A stretch of DNA of 6,919 nucleotides from an uncultured Opitutales bacterium. Its GTDB lineage: Bacteria > Verrucomicrobiota > Verrucomicrobiia > Opitutales > Intestinicryptomonadaceae. Under the pieces are notes generated by a model that did not search any database, had not been told where the DNA came from, and worked only from the letters and a program-made list of their open reading frames with translations. The position numbers were made by a program, and so were the translations under genes. Location of the stretch: contig URYY01000114.1 in NCBI GenBank assembly GCA_900552245.1, positions 1-6,919 of the forward strand, in the 5' to 3' direction. Below, in pieces: positions 1 to 5,414 of the stretch; the first letter of the stretch is position 1, and every line of letters begins with the position of its first letter.

Positions 1-433
1 CAAGGGGCGCATCTAACCCTGCCGATATGTCGTCGGAAACTAAAATTGTCTCAACTTTAATCCCTTCCTTTGCCGCCATTTTTAGAGCCATCTTTGAGCT
101 CATGACATCTCCCGCATGGTTTAGCACAACTAGCAGGATACCGGCATCGCGCTTGTATTTTTTTAACGCACTTAAAAGCGTCACTGCATTTGGAGCTGCA
201 AAGATATCTCCCACTACGCTTGCATCCAGCATTCCCTCTCCGACAAATCCGCTCAAGGCGGGCTCGTGGCCGGAACCTCCCAATGTTATTAGCGCCACCT
301 TGTCTTGCGGCTTTGCTACGGCTCGCTCAACTATGTTTTTGCCTTCGTACTTTATCTTAGTCGGGTAGGCCAGAGCCAAACCTTCCAATACTTCCTGGGT
401 TATGTTGTCGGGATTATTTATAAATTTCTTCAT
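1..433 (-). CDS. dhaK: Dihydroxyacetone kinase subunit DhaK (5' part, runs off the left edge)
   Basis: Only the first 144 residues are present; full-length DhaK is about 330. DhaK holds dihydroxyacetone (or a related short ketose) while DhaL, or a fused ATP domain, phosphorylates it to DHAP in the cytoplasm. The N-terminus MKKFINNPDNITQEVLEGLA is typical of the family. The signature follows as LGGSGHEPALSGFVGEGMLD at residues 51-70, with His56 and then Asp109 in AGD; both fall at the E. coli DhaK substrate-site numbers. The His that forms the covalent hemiaminal with substrate (about residue 218) lies outside the window. Two family blocks differ from the usual form: GGGSGHEPAH appears as LGGSGHEPAL, and NYTGD as NHAGD, so this is a divergent member and its sugar may not be dihydroxyacetone. 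The ATG at 433 has no Shine-Dalgarno motif. The gene has its own promoter at 484-514. Whether dhaL follows cannot be seen. Confidence 0.85.
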   Translation of the reverse strand, partial: MKKFINNPDNITQEVLEGLALAYPTKIKYEGKNIVERAVAKPQDKVALITLGGSGHEPALSGFVGEGMLDASVVGDIFAAPNAVTLLSALKKYKRDAGILLVVLNHAGDVMSSKMALKMAAKEGIKVETILVSDDISAGLDAPL

Positions 434-483
434 GTGGCGAGTACTTATTGTGTGAATCTGAAGTTTTAATAATAAACTCGCGT

Positions 484-514
484 TTTATATTTGCAAACAA
501 AGCCAATTTGTCAA
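484..514 (-). promoter_or_regulatory. Sigma70-type promoter for dhaK
   Basis: On the minus strand a perfect -35 box TTGACA (514-509) is followed by ATATAA (490-485, spacing 18) or TATAAA (489-484, spacing 19) as -10. It starts right after the terminator of the upstream unit and would give a leader of about 45 nt before the dhaK ATG at 433. This position makes a separate dhaK transcript plausible. The long spacer and the absence of expression data limit certainty. Confidence 0.5.
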
Positions 515-520
515 GCAGTT

Positions 521-557
521 AAAAAAAAATTGTGAAATTCAGAAAGGCGAATTCCAC
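521..557 (-). terminator. Rho-independent terminator of the reductase/small membrane protein unit
   Basis: Read on the minus strand, GTGGAATTC (557-549) pairs with GAATTTCAC (540-532) across an 8-nt loop. This gives a 9-bp stem with one G-U pair, followed by AA and nine T residues (529-521). It begins 28 nt past the stop codon of the 73-residue gene and lies just before the dhaK promoter, so it separates the two units. Confidence 0.8.
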
Positions 558-585
558 TTTTCGAAACGCTCTTAGCTTGGCTTTG

Positions 586-807
586 CTATTGAAATATGTC
601 CCAGGCTATTGCCGATTGGTAGAAAAACCACACTAAAAAAAGAGCCAAAATTAAAAGTAGTATCTTCCTGACAGCCTTAGCGGTTTCTCCCGGTATGTCG
701 TAGCGGTCAAAGCGCGTCTCGCCAAGACCCTTGCGCCTCTTGAGTGGATCCACCTTCTCGGCCGGTATTATGTCTTTTTTTACGACTATGGTTTTTCTAC
801 CAAACAT
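586..807 (-). CDS. Small single-span membrane protein of unknown function
   Basis: The gene encodes 73 residues and I do not recognise the family. Residues 1-45 are hydrophilic and rich in Lys, Arg and Asp (MFGRKTIVVKKDIIPAEKVD, then an RRKGLGETRFDRYDIPGE stretch). A strongly hydrophobic segment at about 48-66 (KILLLILALFLVWFFY) follows, and a short tail ends in AWDIFQ. The basic residues before the span suggest a cytoplasmic N-terminus with the tail outside. It starts 4 nt after the stop of the aldo-keto reductase on the same strand, and a good terminator lies 28 nt beyond its stop, so the two genes are almost certainly one transcript. Its place inside the transcript and its clear topology argue that it is real. 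No Shine-Dalgarno is visible. There is no PEP motif ahead of the span, so it is not an obvious exosortase substrate. Confidence 0.65.
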   Translation of the reverse strand: MFGRKTIVVKKDIIPAEKVDPLKRRKGLGETRFDRYDIPGETAKAVRKILLLILALFLVWFFYQSAIAWDIFQ

Positions 808-811
808 TTAC

Positions 812-1792
812 TCAAAGGGATATTTCATCTATTTTTTTCATCTCTTCAGCCGACAAATCCGGAGTTTCAACGGCCTTTGCACAGTCCTTAATCTGCTCAG
901 GCTTGCTTGCCCCTATCAGAACACTCGCAACCTTTCTTCTTTGCAAAAGCCACTTTAAAGCCATTTGGGCAAGGCTTTCGCCGCGCGACTTTGCCAATTC
1001 GTTTAGCGCTGCAACCTTGGGTAGAAGAGGCGCAATTATATCCTTATTTATCCACTTGTTGTCCGGCTCTATCGCTATTCTGGAATCTTTTGGAATGGCC
1101 TTTAGATACTTGTCGCTCAAAAGCCCCTGGTCGAGTGGAGAGTAGCAAACTAGGCTCAAGTTCTCCGAATCTTGCGCACCGCTAGTTTCGGGGCGGCGGT
1201 CAAAAATGTTGTACCTAACTTGGTTTACTATGAGGGGAACGTTTCGCGACTTTGCAATCTCATAGGCTCTGTCGGCATCCTTGCCGGAGTAGTTTGAGAC
1301 GGCAAGATACATGACTTTCCCCTGCTTTACGGCGTCGCACAAAGCGTTAATTGTCTCTTCAAGCGGGGTATCGGGGTCAAAGCGGTGTGAGTAGAATATA
1401 TCGAAGTAGTCCAAGCCCGTCTTCCTCAAGCTCCTATCCAAACTTGCAATTACGCTCTTTTTAGAGCCCCATTCGCCATAGGGCCCGGGAATATCTCTGT
1501 AACCCGCTTTTGATGTAATCAATATTTCGTCGCGGTAGTTCTTAAAATCTTTTCTAAAAATTTCTCCGGCTACAAATTCCGCCTCGGAATTGCAGTAGTT
1601 ATTTGCCATATCAAAGGTGGTTATCCCGCAGTCAAAAGCGGTAAATAGCATATTTTGGCAGTTCCTAAAATCGGCATTTCTTCCGAAGTTATACCACATT
1701 CCAAGCTGTATGGCAGAGAGTTTCAAACCGCTTGAACCGGCGTAGTTGTAGCGCATTTTATCGTAGCGAGCTTGTGATGCAAAAAATTCCAT
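812..1792 (-). CDS. gpr: Aldo-keto reductase, Gpr/YghZ (AKR14) type
   Basis: This is an NADPH-dependent cytoplasmic reductase. The E. coli homologue Gpr (YghZ) reduces L-glyceraldehyde 3-phosphate and methylglyoxal. From the ATG at 1792 the product is 326 residues and follows E. coli Gpr from end to end: RYDKMRYNYAGSSGLKL near the N-terminus, ITTFDMANNY with Asp61 and Tyr66, ITSKAGY with Lys95, and DIFYSHR with His136. These four residues form the AKR catalytic tetrad. Nucleotide-binding segments follow: AVSNYSG (164-170), NQVRYN (190-195), YSPLDQGLLSDKYL (217-230) and VLIGASKPEQI (291-301). The C-terminus is about 20 residues shorter than in E. coli. The frame stays open to a TTG at 1834 and an ATG at 1822, but the family start matches 1792 best; 1822 is the alternative. 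None of these starts has a clear Shine-Dalgarno. The gene is co-transcribed with the small membrane protein downstream and diverges from the hydrolase gene. The exact substrate is inferred from family only. Confidence 0.92.
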   Translation of the reverse strand: MEFFASQARYDKMRYNYAGSSGLKLSAIQLGMWYNFGRNADFRNCQNMLFTAFDCGITTFDMANNYCNSEAEFVAGEIFRKDFKNYRDEILITSKAGYRDIPGPYGEWGSKKSVIASLDRSLRKTGLDYFDIFYSHRFDPDTPLEETINALCDAVKQGKVMYLAVSNYSGKDADRAYEIAKSRNVPLIVNQVRYNIFDRRPETSGAQDSENLSLVCYSPLDQGLLSDKYLKAIPKDSRIAIEPDNKWINKDIIAPLLPKVAALNELAKSRGESLAQMALKWLLQRRKVASVLIGASKPEQIKDCAKAVETPDLSAEEMKKIDEISL

Positions 1793-1896
1793 AGTAGGCG
1801 CAATATATTGAAAATTGCTCATACTTTGCAACAATTTTTGAATCTAATGCGCATATCCTTTGAAGAGCTTGTGGAATTTTTAGTTCTTTACATAAT

Positions 1897-1925
1897 TTGA
1901 ACCTTGTCTTAAAAGTGTGTAATAG
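1897..1925 (+). promoter_or_regulatory. Possible promoter of the hydrolase-EpsI-exosortase operon
   Basis: TTGAAC (1897-1902) and TAATAG (1920-1925) are exactly 17 nt apart. This would start transcription near 1932, about 10 nt before the ATG at 1942. The -10 box is a weak match, so this is a candidate only. The 1793-1941 gap must hold promoters for both divergent units; I found no convincing leftward one. Confidence 0.35.
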
Positions 1926-1941
1926 TTGAATTTAAATTTTT

Positions 1942-2796
1942 ATGTTTATGAGAAGTTTTATAGCAATCATCTCGCTTTTTGTCGCGTCTGCGGCATTTGC
2001 TCAAGATTTTGAATTAAAGATTTGGGACGGCGTTAAAATGCCCCAGAAAGCCACGGCTTCTGCCGAAAAAAAAGGCGGTCAGTATGGCGCGGATAACGAG
2101 AGCTTTCAGGCGGTCGCAGAGCCTACTATAAGGGCTTATAAAGCCGCTTCCGACAAGCCTACGGCGGCTATCTTAATCTGCCCCGGCGGCGGATACATGC
2201 ACTTAGCTTACGGCAAGGAGGGCACAAAGATAGCTAAATTTTTGCAGGAGGCTGGCGTAACGTGCTTTGTCTTAAAATATAGAATCCCTGGCAGCCGCGA
2301 TTCCGCCTTCGCCGACGCACAGCGCGCAATTCGCCTAATCAGAAAGAACGCTAAAGAGTGGAATGTGGACCCGAATCGAATCGGCATAATGGGATTCTCA
2401 GCCGGCGCTCACCTTTCGGCAAGAACTTCTACAAACTACGATACCGACGCCTACGAGCCCATAGACGGGGCTGACAAACTCTCGGCAAAGCCAAACTTTA
2501 CGGTTTTAATTTATCCGGCTTATCTTGCGGATAAAAAGACCTTGGAGCTTTCGAAGGAAATAAGGGTAAATAAGGATACTCCTCCGGCCTTTATCGTTCA
2601 GACACTCGATGACGACGCCTACGAGGCGAGCTCTGTCGGATACTTTTTGGCTATGAGGCGCGAGGGTTTGAAGGTTGATTTCCACATGTTCGGAAAGGGC
2701 GGGCACGGATACGGTTTGAATCTCAAAAATGAGCCCGTCGCGGACTGGGGAAAACTCCTTAAAAGGTGGCTTGAGTTTAACGGATTTGCAAAGTAA
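1942..2796 (+). CDS. Exported alpha/beta-hydrolase (esterase/acetyl-xylan-esterase-like)
   Basis: The product is 284 residues with a Sec signal peptide (hydrophobic about 5-20, likely cut after AFA20 before QDF). It should therefore act in the periplasm or at the surface. The fold is read from the motifs: the oxyanion-hole loop CPGGGY (80-85), the nucleophile elbow GFSAGAH (151-157, Ser153), an acid in QTLDDDA (Asp224 or a neighbouring Asp) and the catalytic His255 in GKGGHGYG. This is the Aes/BD-FAE type of carbohydrate esterase, which removes acetyl or feruloyl groups from sugars, but other esters are possible. The AADxQRAIR-like helix (ADAQRAIRLIR, 124-134) is also typical. The start may be ATG 1942 or ATG 1948; both leave a working signal peptide and neither has a Shine-Dalgarno. 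It leads the operon, 2 nt before the EpsI-like gene, which suggests a role linked to the exosortase, perhaps on a surface polysaccharide or glycoprotein. That link is inference. Confidence 0.9.
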   Translation: MFMRSFIAIISLFVASAAFAQDFELKIWDGVKMPQKATASAEKKGGQYGADNESFQAVAEPTIRAYKAASDKPTAAILICPGGGYMHLAYGKEGTKIAKFLQEAGVTCFVLKYRIPGSRDSAFADAQRAIRLIRKNAKEWNVDPNRIGIMGFSAGAHLSARTSTNYDTDAYEPIDGADKLSAKPNFTVLIYPAYLADKKTLELSKEIRVNKDTPPAFIVQTLDDDAYEASSVGYFLAMRREGLKVDFHMFGKGGHGYGLNLKNEPVADWGKLLKRWLEFNGFAK

Positions 2797-2798
2797 AT

Positions 2799-3536
2799 AT
2801 GACTAAGTTTGTAGCTGCCTGCGCGGTAGTTGTCATACTTCTGGCGGCGGGTTTCATGTTTTTTGGAATAGAGCAGGCTTCATCTACAAAGCCTGCGGCG
2901 CCGCTTGGGCACATGGCAAAGCTAATTCCGATGGAGGCGGGAAAGTGGAAGGGCGAGGACGTGCCTCTGGGGCAGACCGAGGAAGTTGTAAGAGCTGCCG
3001 AAAGTCTGCTTCTTGTCACGGAGTTTTTATCTAGAAACTACAAGACAAGCGACGGGCGCGACTTTACTTTGTACATATCCTACTGGGCGGCTGGAAAGGA
3101 GCCTGTAATAAGAGCCTCTCGCCACGTTCCCGACAACTGTTGGGTCGGCAACGGTTGGAAGCTCGATAAAGATAAAAAGCGCGACGGAATCGTCTACAAG
3201 GTGGGCGATAAAAATTTAAAACCGGGCTATTATAGGGAGTTTGACTTCACCCAGTCCGACGGCCTGAGCGTGCATAGAAACGTGTTTTATTGGTATATTG
3301 TTGACGGAAAACCCTATCACTACGGCAGCGGTGACACTGCAATACCAGGGCCTGCGCAGTACATTAGAAATTTGATGAACCAATGTTTTGAGGGGATTCC
3401 CGAGCAGTATTTTATAAGGCTTGATACCGGAGGAAGTATAGAAGAGCTTTTAAAAGACCCTGATGTTCAGCCAATATTAAAGGGCTTGGGCGAGCTTACA
3501 CTCTTTGAGGCTAAGGGCGAAAACAAAGAAAAATAA
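2799..3536 (+). CDS. EpsI-domain (DUF3485) exosortase-associated protein
   Basis: The product is 245 residues with one N-terminal membrane span (about 4-22) and the remainder probably periplasmic. The EpsI/DUF3485 domain is recognised by GKWKGEDVPL (48-57), the block RHVPDNCWVGNGW (108-120), where the invariant Cys114 precedes GW, and SVHRNVFYWY (147-156), followed by a C-terminal segment with NLMNQCFEGIPEQYFIRL. Proteins of this family are encoded beside, or fused to the C-terminus of, exosortases, and occur in exopolysaccharide loci. Their biochemical role is not well defined. Here the protein is separate and encoded before the exosortase, with 2 nt to the hydrolase upstream and 1 nt to the exosortase downstream. 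Translational coupling is likely, because there is no Shine-Dalgarno. The last residues (EAKGENKEK) are charged and probably unstructured. Confidence 0.87.
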   Translation: MTKFVAACAVVVILLAAGFMFFGIEQASSTKPAAPLGHMAKLIPMEAGKWKGEDVPLGQTEEVVRAAESLLLVTEFLSRNYKTSDGRDFTLYISYWAAGKEPVIRASRHVPDNCWVGNGWKLDKDKKRDGIVYKVGDKNLKPGYYREFDFTQSDGLSVHRNVFYWYIVDGKPYHYGSGDTAIPGPAQYIRNLMNQCFEGIPEQYFIRLDTGGSIEELLKDPDVQPILKGLGELTLFEAKGENKEK

Positions 3537-3537
3537 G

Positions 3538-4557
3538 ATGTTTGAAAATCTGAAGAAATACCAATTTTTTAGACTTCCAAAACTTGCGCTTTTGTTGGCA
3601 TTTTGCGCGCTTGCCATGGGAGTTATAGTCGTTCAACCGCTCTCGCAAACTTGGGCGTCTAGGCAGGATTACTCATTCGGGTACTTGATGCCTATTTTTG
3701 CGATATATATTTTGTACGATAGATGGGGCAAGATTTTTGGATACTTTCAAACGCCCTCGCCGCAGGGAGTTGTTTACGGATTTAAGGAGAAACTCGCGAC
3801 AGCCTTCTTTGGGCTTATGTTTGTCTGCGCGGTTTTGGTGTTTTTAATGGGCACCTTTTTCTACGCCATGACGGGCAACTTTGGGGCGCCCGCATTTATA
3901 ATGACGTTCGGCTTTTCATTCGCGGTTTTTTCAATGGCCTTTTTCGCAAGCCAGCGTGACGCATTTGGGAACCTAAAGCCAATGAAGGCGCGCTTGGCCT
4001 TTACGATGCTATTTTTGTTTTCATCTTTTGCCTGGTTAATTTCGGCGCCTATGTTTTCAATAATGGAAAAGAAGACGAGCCTGTTTTTGCTTTCGCATGT
4101 GGCTAATTTTGTCTATCACATAATGGACGTGTTGGGTTATGTCGTAACTCTGAAGGGCAATGTTTTGGAATTTCCCAAAGGGCCGGTTGGGGTTGCAGAC
4201 GCATGTTCAGGAATTAGAAGTTTGACTGCCTGCCTATTTGCAGGAACATTTCTAGCCGCCGTATTTTTGGACAAGTTTTGGAAGAAGGTCTTGATGGTTT
4301 TGCTCTCCATGTTTTTTGCCTTTTTTAACAATTTGCTGAGGGCTCTTTTCCTGTCCTTTTACGCCTACGAGCACGGTTCTGAGTCTATAAGCGGGACTGT
4401 ACATGACCTCGCCGGATATTTTGTTATGGGTATGACTATCGTGTGTCTTTTGCTGCTTCTTCCCCTATTTCAATTAAGCGCAGTTCCGAAGGAATTTAGG
4501 GAGGAAAACTTGGCGGCTGAGAATGCAGCTAGCGATGATAAAAATGAGCAGGGTTAG
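3538..4557 (+). CDS. Exosortase (EpsH/Xrt family transmembrane cysteine transpeptidase)
   Basis: The product is 339 residues and an integral inner-membrane protein with about eight spans (near 14-31, 46-60, 86-108, 115-137, 151-170, 225-244, 248-273, 291-312). Exosortases cleave proteins with a C-terminal PEP-CTERM-like tail and are thought to hand them to an outer-surface pathway. The catalytic residues are all present: Cys223 in VADACSGIRSL, Arg268 in NNLLRAL and His289 in TVHDLAGY. The N-terminal family block reads DYSFGYL (44-50) where DYSHGxL is usual, a His to Phe change. A hydrophilic tail of about 27 residues (313-339) follows the last span. The frame extends upstream to a TTG at 3505, but that would overlap the preceding gene by 32 nt; the ATG at 3538, 1 nt after its stop, fits better. 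I cannot assign an Xrt subtype. No PEP-CTERM substrate is encoded in this window. Confidence 0.95.
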   Translation: MFENLKKYQFFRLPKLALLLAFCALAMGVIVVQPLSQTWASRQDYSFGYLMPIFAIYILYDRWGKIFGYFQTPSPQGVVYGFKEKLATAFFGLMFVCAVLVFLMGTFFYAMTGNFGAPAFIMTFGFSFAVFSMAFFASQRDAFGNLKPMKARLAFTMLFLFSSFAWLISAPMFSIMEKKTSLFLLSHVANFVYHIMDVLGYVVTLKGNVLEFPKGPVGVADACSGIRSLTACLFAGTFLAAVFLDKFWKKVLMVLLSMFFAFFNNLLRALFLSFYAYEHGSESISGTVHDLAGYFVMGMTIVCLLLLLPLFQLSAVPKEFREENLAAENAASDDKNEQG

Positions 4558-4596
4558 GGCGATTGTCTCTATCGCCTGCCGGATTATTCGGATTTT
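4557..4596 (+). terminator. Weak tandem hairpins after the exosortase gene
   Basis: GGCGAT (4558-4563) pairs with ATCGCC (4571-4576) around a 7-nt loop, starting at the last base of the exosortase stop codon. A second small hairpin (4579-4591, CCG against CGG with a G-U and an A-T pair inside) is followed by ATTTT. The T tract is short, so this may be a poor terminator or an mRNA-end stabilising structure. Confidence 0.35.
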
Positions 4597-4869
4597 AAAA
4601 ATCTTATCGCGAGCTTTGCTTAGTTGATTTTCATAAACTACTTGTTGGGAGCGAAGGCTATTTGCCGCTAAACTTTTGCTGCGTGTGGACTGCATTTGGT
4701 ATCTAAATTCGACTTTAAATTTGGAAGCTAAGCTTTCTTCTCAAACTAAAAAAGCGCGCTTCCATTACTATGGCTCTGATATTTTACATGGACCTTAATT
4801 TATTGAATTTACCTTCCAAGGGCTTATGTTTGTGCCGTATTTTCCCAAGCTATTTGAGCGTTAAATAGG
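4558..4869. other. 312-base gap between convergent genes, no convincing gene
   Basis: I see no tRNA, rRNA or repeat here. The gap holds the weak hairpins after the exosortase and two short rightward frames without other support: 27 codons from ATG 4544 (overlapping the exosortase end) and 32 codons from ATG 4770 to TAG 4868. A distant inverted pair, GGAAGC (4723-4728) and GCTTCC (4758-4763), and the palindrome AAGCGCGCTT (4752-4761) are present. No clear terminator for the leftward gene ending at 4870 was found. The stretch is long for this compact window and could be a decayed gene or an unrecognised small RNA. Confidence 0.5.
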
Positions 4870-5295
4870 TTAGTCTCTCAATTCTCTTCTAAGGCTAAGA
4901 AAAAACGCCTTAATTCTCCTGTGGCTTGCGGTGCGCTTAAGAGCTTTCAGCTTGTCTTTAGATAGGCTTTCCCAATTAAAAATCGCAATAGCTGCCGGTT
5001 TTTTTAGCATTAGCGAATAGTGGCAGGTCTGCCCGACGGCTTCGTGCCATTTCGCGGCACAGTCAACTTCAATGGCAAAATCCTCCGTTAAAATGTCGCA
5101 GCGCCCGCCAGTGCATGCGACTTCCGCCTTTGCGCTGTGGCCCTTATGTTGCAAAAATGCCATAAAGGCCTTGCTCCAGTTAGCCTCCTTAAAATCTCCG
5201 CAAAAATCTGCCTCGTCGAGTTCTACATATTCGACTTTTGCAAATAGGCAGGTAAATGCAAAAATTAAAATTCCGATAAATGAAAATAATTTCAT
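4870..5295 (-). CDS. Secreted PD-(D/E)XK nuclease-like small protein
   Basis: The product is 141 residues. The N-terminus (MKLFSFIGILIFAFTCLFA) is a clear Sec signal peptide, probably cut after Ala19. The mature part contains GGRCDILTEDFAIEVDCAAK, that is Asp67, Glu76, Asp78 and Lys82, followed by WHEAVGQ with Glu85 and Gln89, then HYSLMLKKPAAIAIFN. The layout (Asp, then a beta strand with E-x-D, a nearby Lys and a helix with GQ) resembles the core of a small PD-(D/E)XK nuclease-like family whose members read ILT..AIEVDFA.KW.EAIGQ. The family placement rests on my recall of that pattern, and nuclease activity is not shown. The usual ExK is replaced by EVD, with Lys82 possibly standing in. The mature part has five cysteines (32, 61, 66, 79, 91), which suggests disulfides outside the cytoplasm. 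The C-terminus is very basic (KALKRTASHRR, LRRELR), consistent with nucleic-acid contact. It stands alone between the exosortase operon and the trp terminator. The start has no Shine-Dalgarno. Confidence 0.8.
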   Translation of the reverse strand: MKLFSFIGILIFAFTCLFAKVEYVELDEADFCGDFKEANWSKAFMAFLQHKGHSAKAEVACTGGRCDILTEDFAIEVDCAAKWHEAVGQTCHYSLMLKKPAAIAIFNWESLSKDKLKALKRTASHRRIKAFFLSLRRELRD

Positions 5296-5310
5296 ATTTT
5301 TTATTTTAAA

Positions 5311-5340
5311 ATAATATCGGAATGCACATCTTAAAATTAA
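5311..5340 (-). promoter_or_regulatory. Possible promoter of the secreted nuclease-like gene
   Basis: On the minus strand TTAATT (5340-5335) and TATTAT (5316-5311) are 18 nt apart, which would start transcription about 10 nt before the ATG at 5295. The region is AT-rich, so chance matches are likely. Confidence 0.3.
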
Positions 5341-5347
5341 GGCATTC
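5320..5347. repeat. Inverted repeat upstream of the secreted nuclease-like gene
   Basis: GAATGC (5320-5325) and GCATTC (5342-5347) are perfect inverted copies 16 nt apart, with a second inverted pair CTTAA (5330-5334) and TTAAG (5337-5341) inside. It overlaps the proposed promoter, so it could be an operator; it could also be incidental in AT-rich sequence. Confidence 0.4.
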
Positions 5348-5352
5348 TATGC

Positions 5353-5389
5353 AAAAAAAAGACTTAAGTCATGAAATCCTTAAGTCTTT
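5353..5389 (-). terminator. Rho-independent terminator of the trpBA operon
   Basis: The arms AAAGACTTAAG (5358-5368) and CTTAAGTCTTT (5379-5389) form a perfect 11-bp stem with a 10-nt loop. On the minus strand the stem runs into eight T residues (complement of 5353-5360, three of them within the stem). It lies 25 nt after the trpA stop. On the plus strand it is followed by GTAAAATCG before a T run, so it is best read as leftward. Confidence 0.85.
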
Positions 5390-5414
5390 GTAAAATCGAT
5401 TTTTTTCTGCCCGC

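Noticed and set aside
27..368. Rightward frame of 113 codons near the left edge
   Set aside because: It is the reverse strand of dhaK, whose product shows clear family motifs.
731..1185. Three overlapping rightward frames
   Set aside because: They are antisense to the aldo-keto reductase and the small membrane protein, and carry no recognisable motif.
1793..1834. TTG 1834 and ATG 1822 starts for the aldo-keto reductase
   Set aside because: The extra residues have no counterpart in the E. coli homologue, which matches from about the ATG at 1792; 1822 remains possible.
3505..3537. TTG start 11 codons upstream for the exosortase
   Set aside because: It overlaps the EpsI-like gene by 32 nt and adds only a basic leader; the ATG at 3538 gives normal operon spacing.
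4474..4695. Leftward frame of 73 codons with a hydrophobic stretch
   Set aside because: It runs 84 nt into the exosortase coding end, has no family motif, and its hydrophobic part lies around the exosortase tail and hairpin region; more likely a chance frame.
4752..4761. Palindrome AAGCGCGCTT flanked by A residues, terminator-like on the minus strand
   Set aside because: There is no room for a loop of normal size, leaving a stem of about 3 bp; too weak to call.
5072..5314. Rightward frame of 80 codons
   Set aside because: Antisense to the secreted nuclease-like gene, whose signal peptide and conserved core support the other strand.
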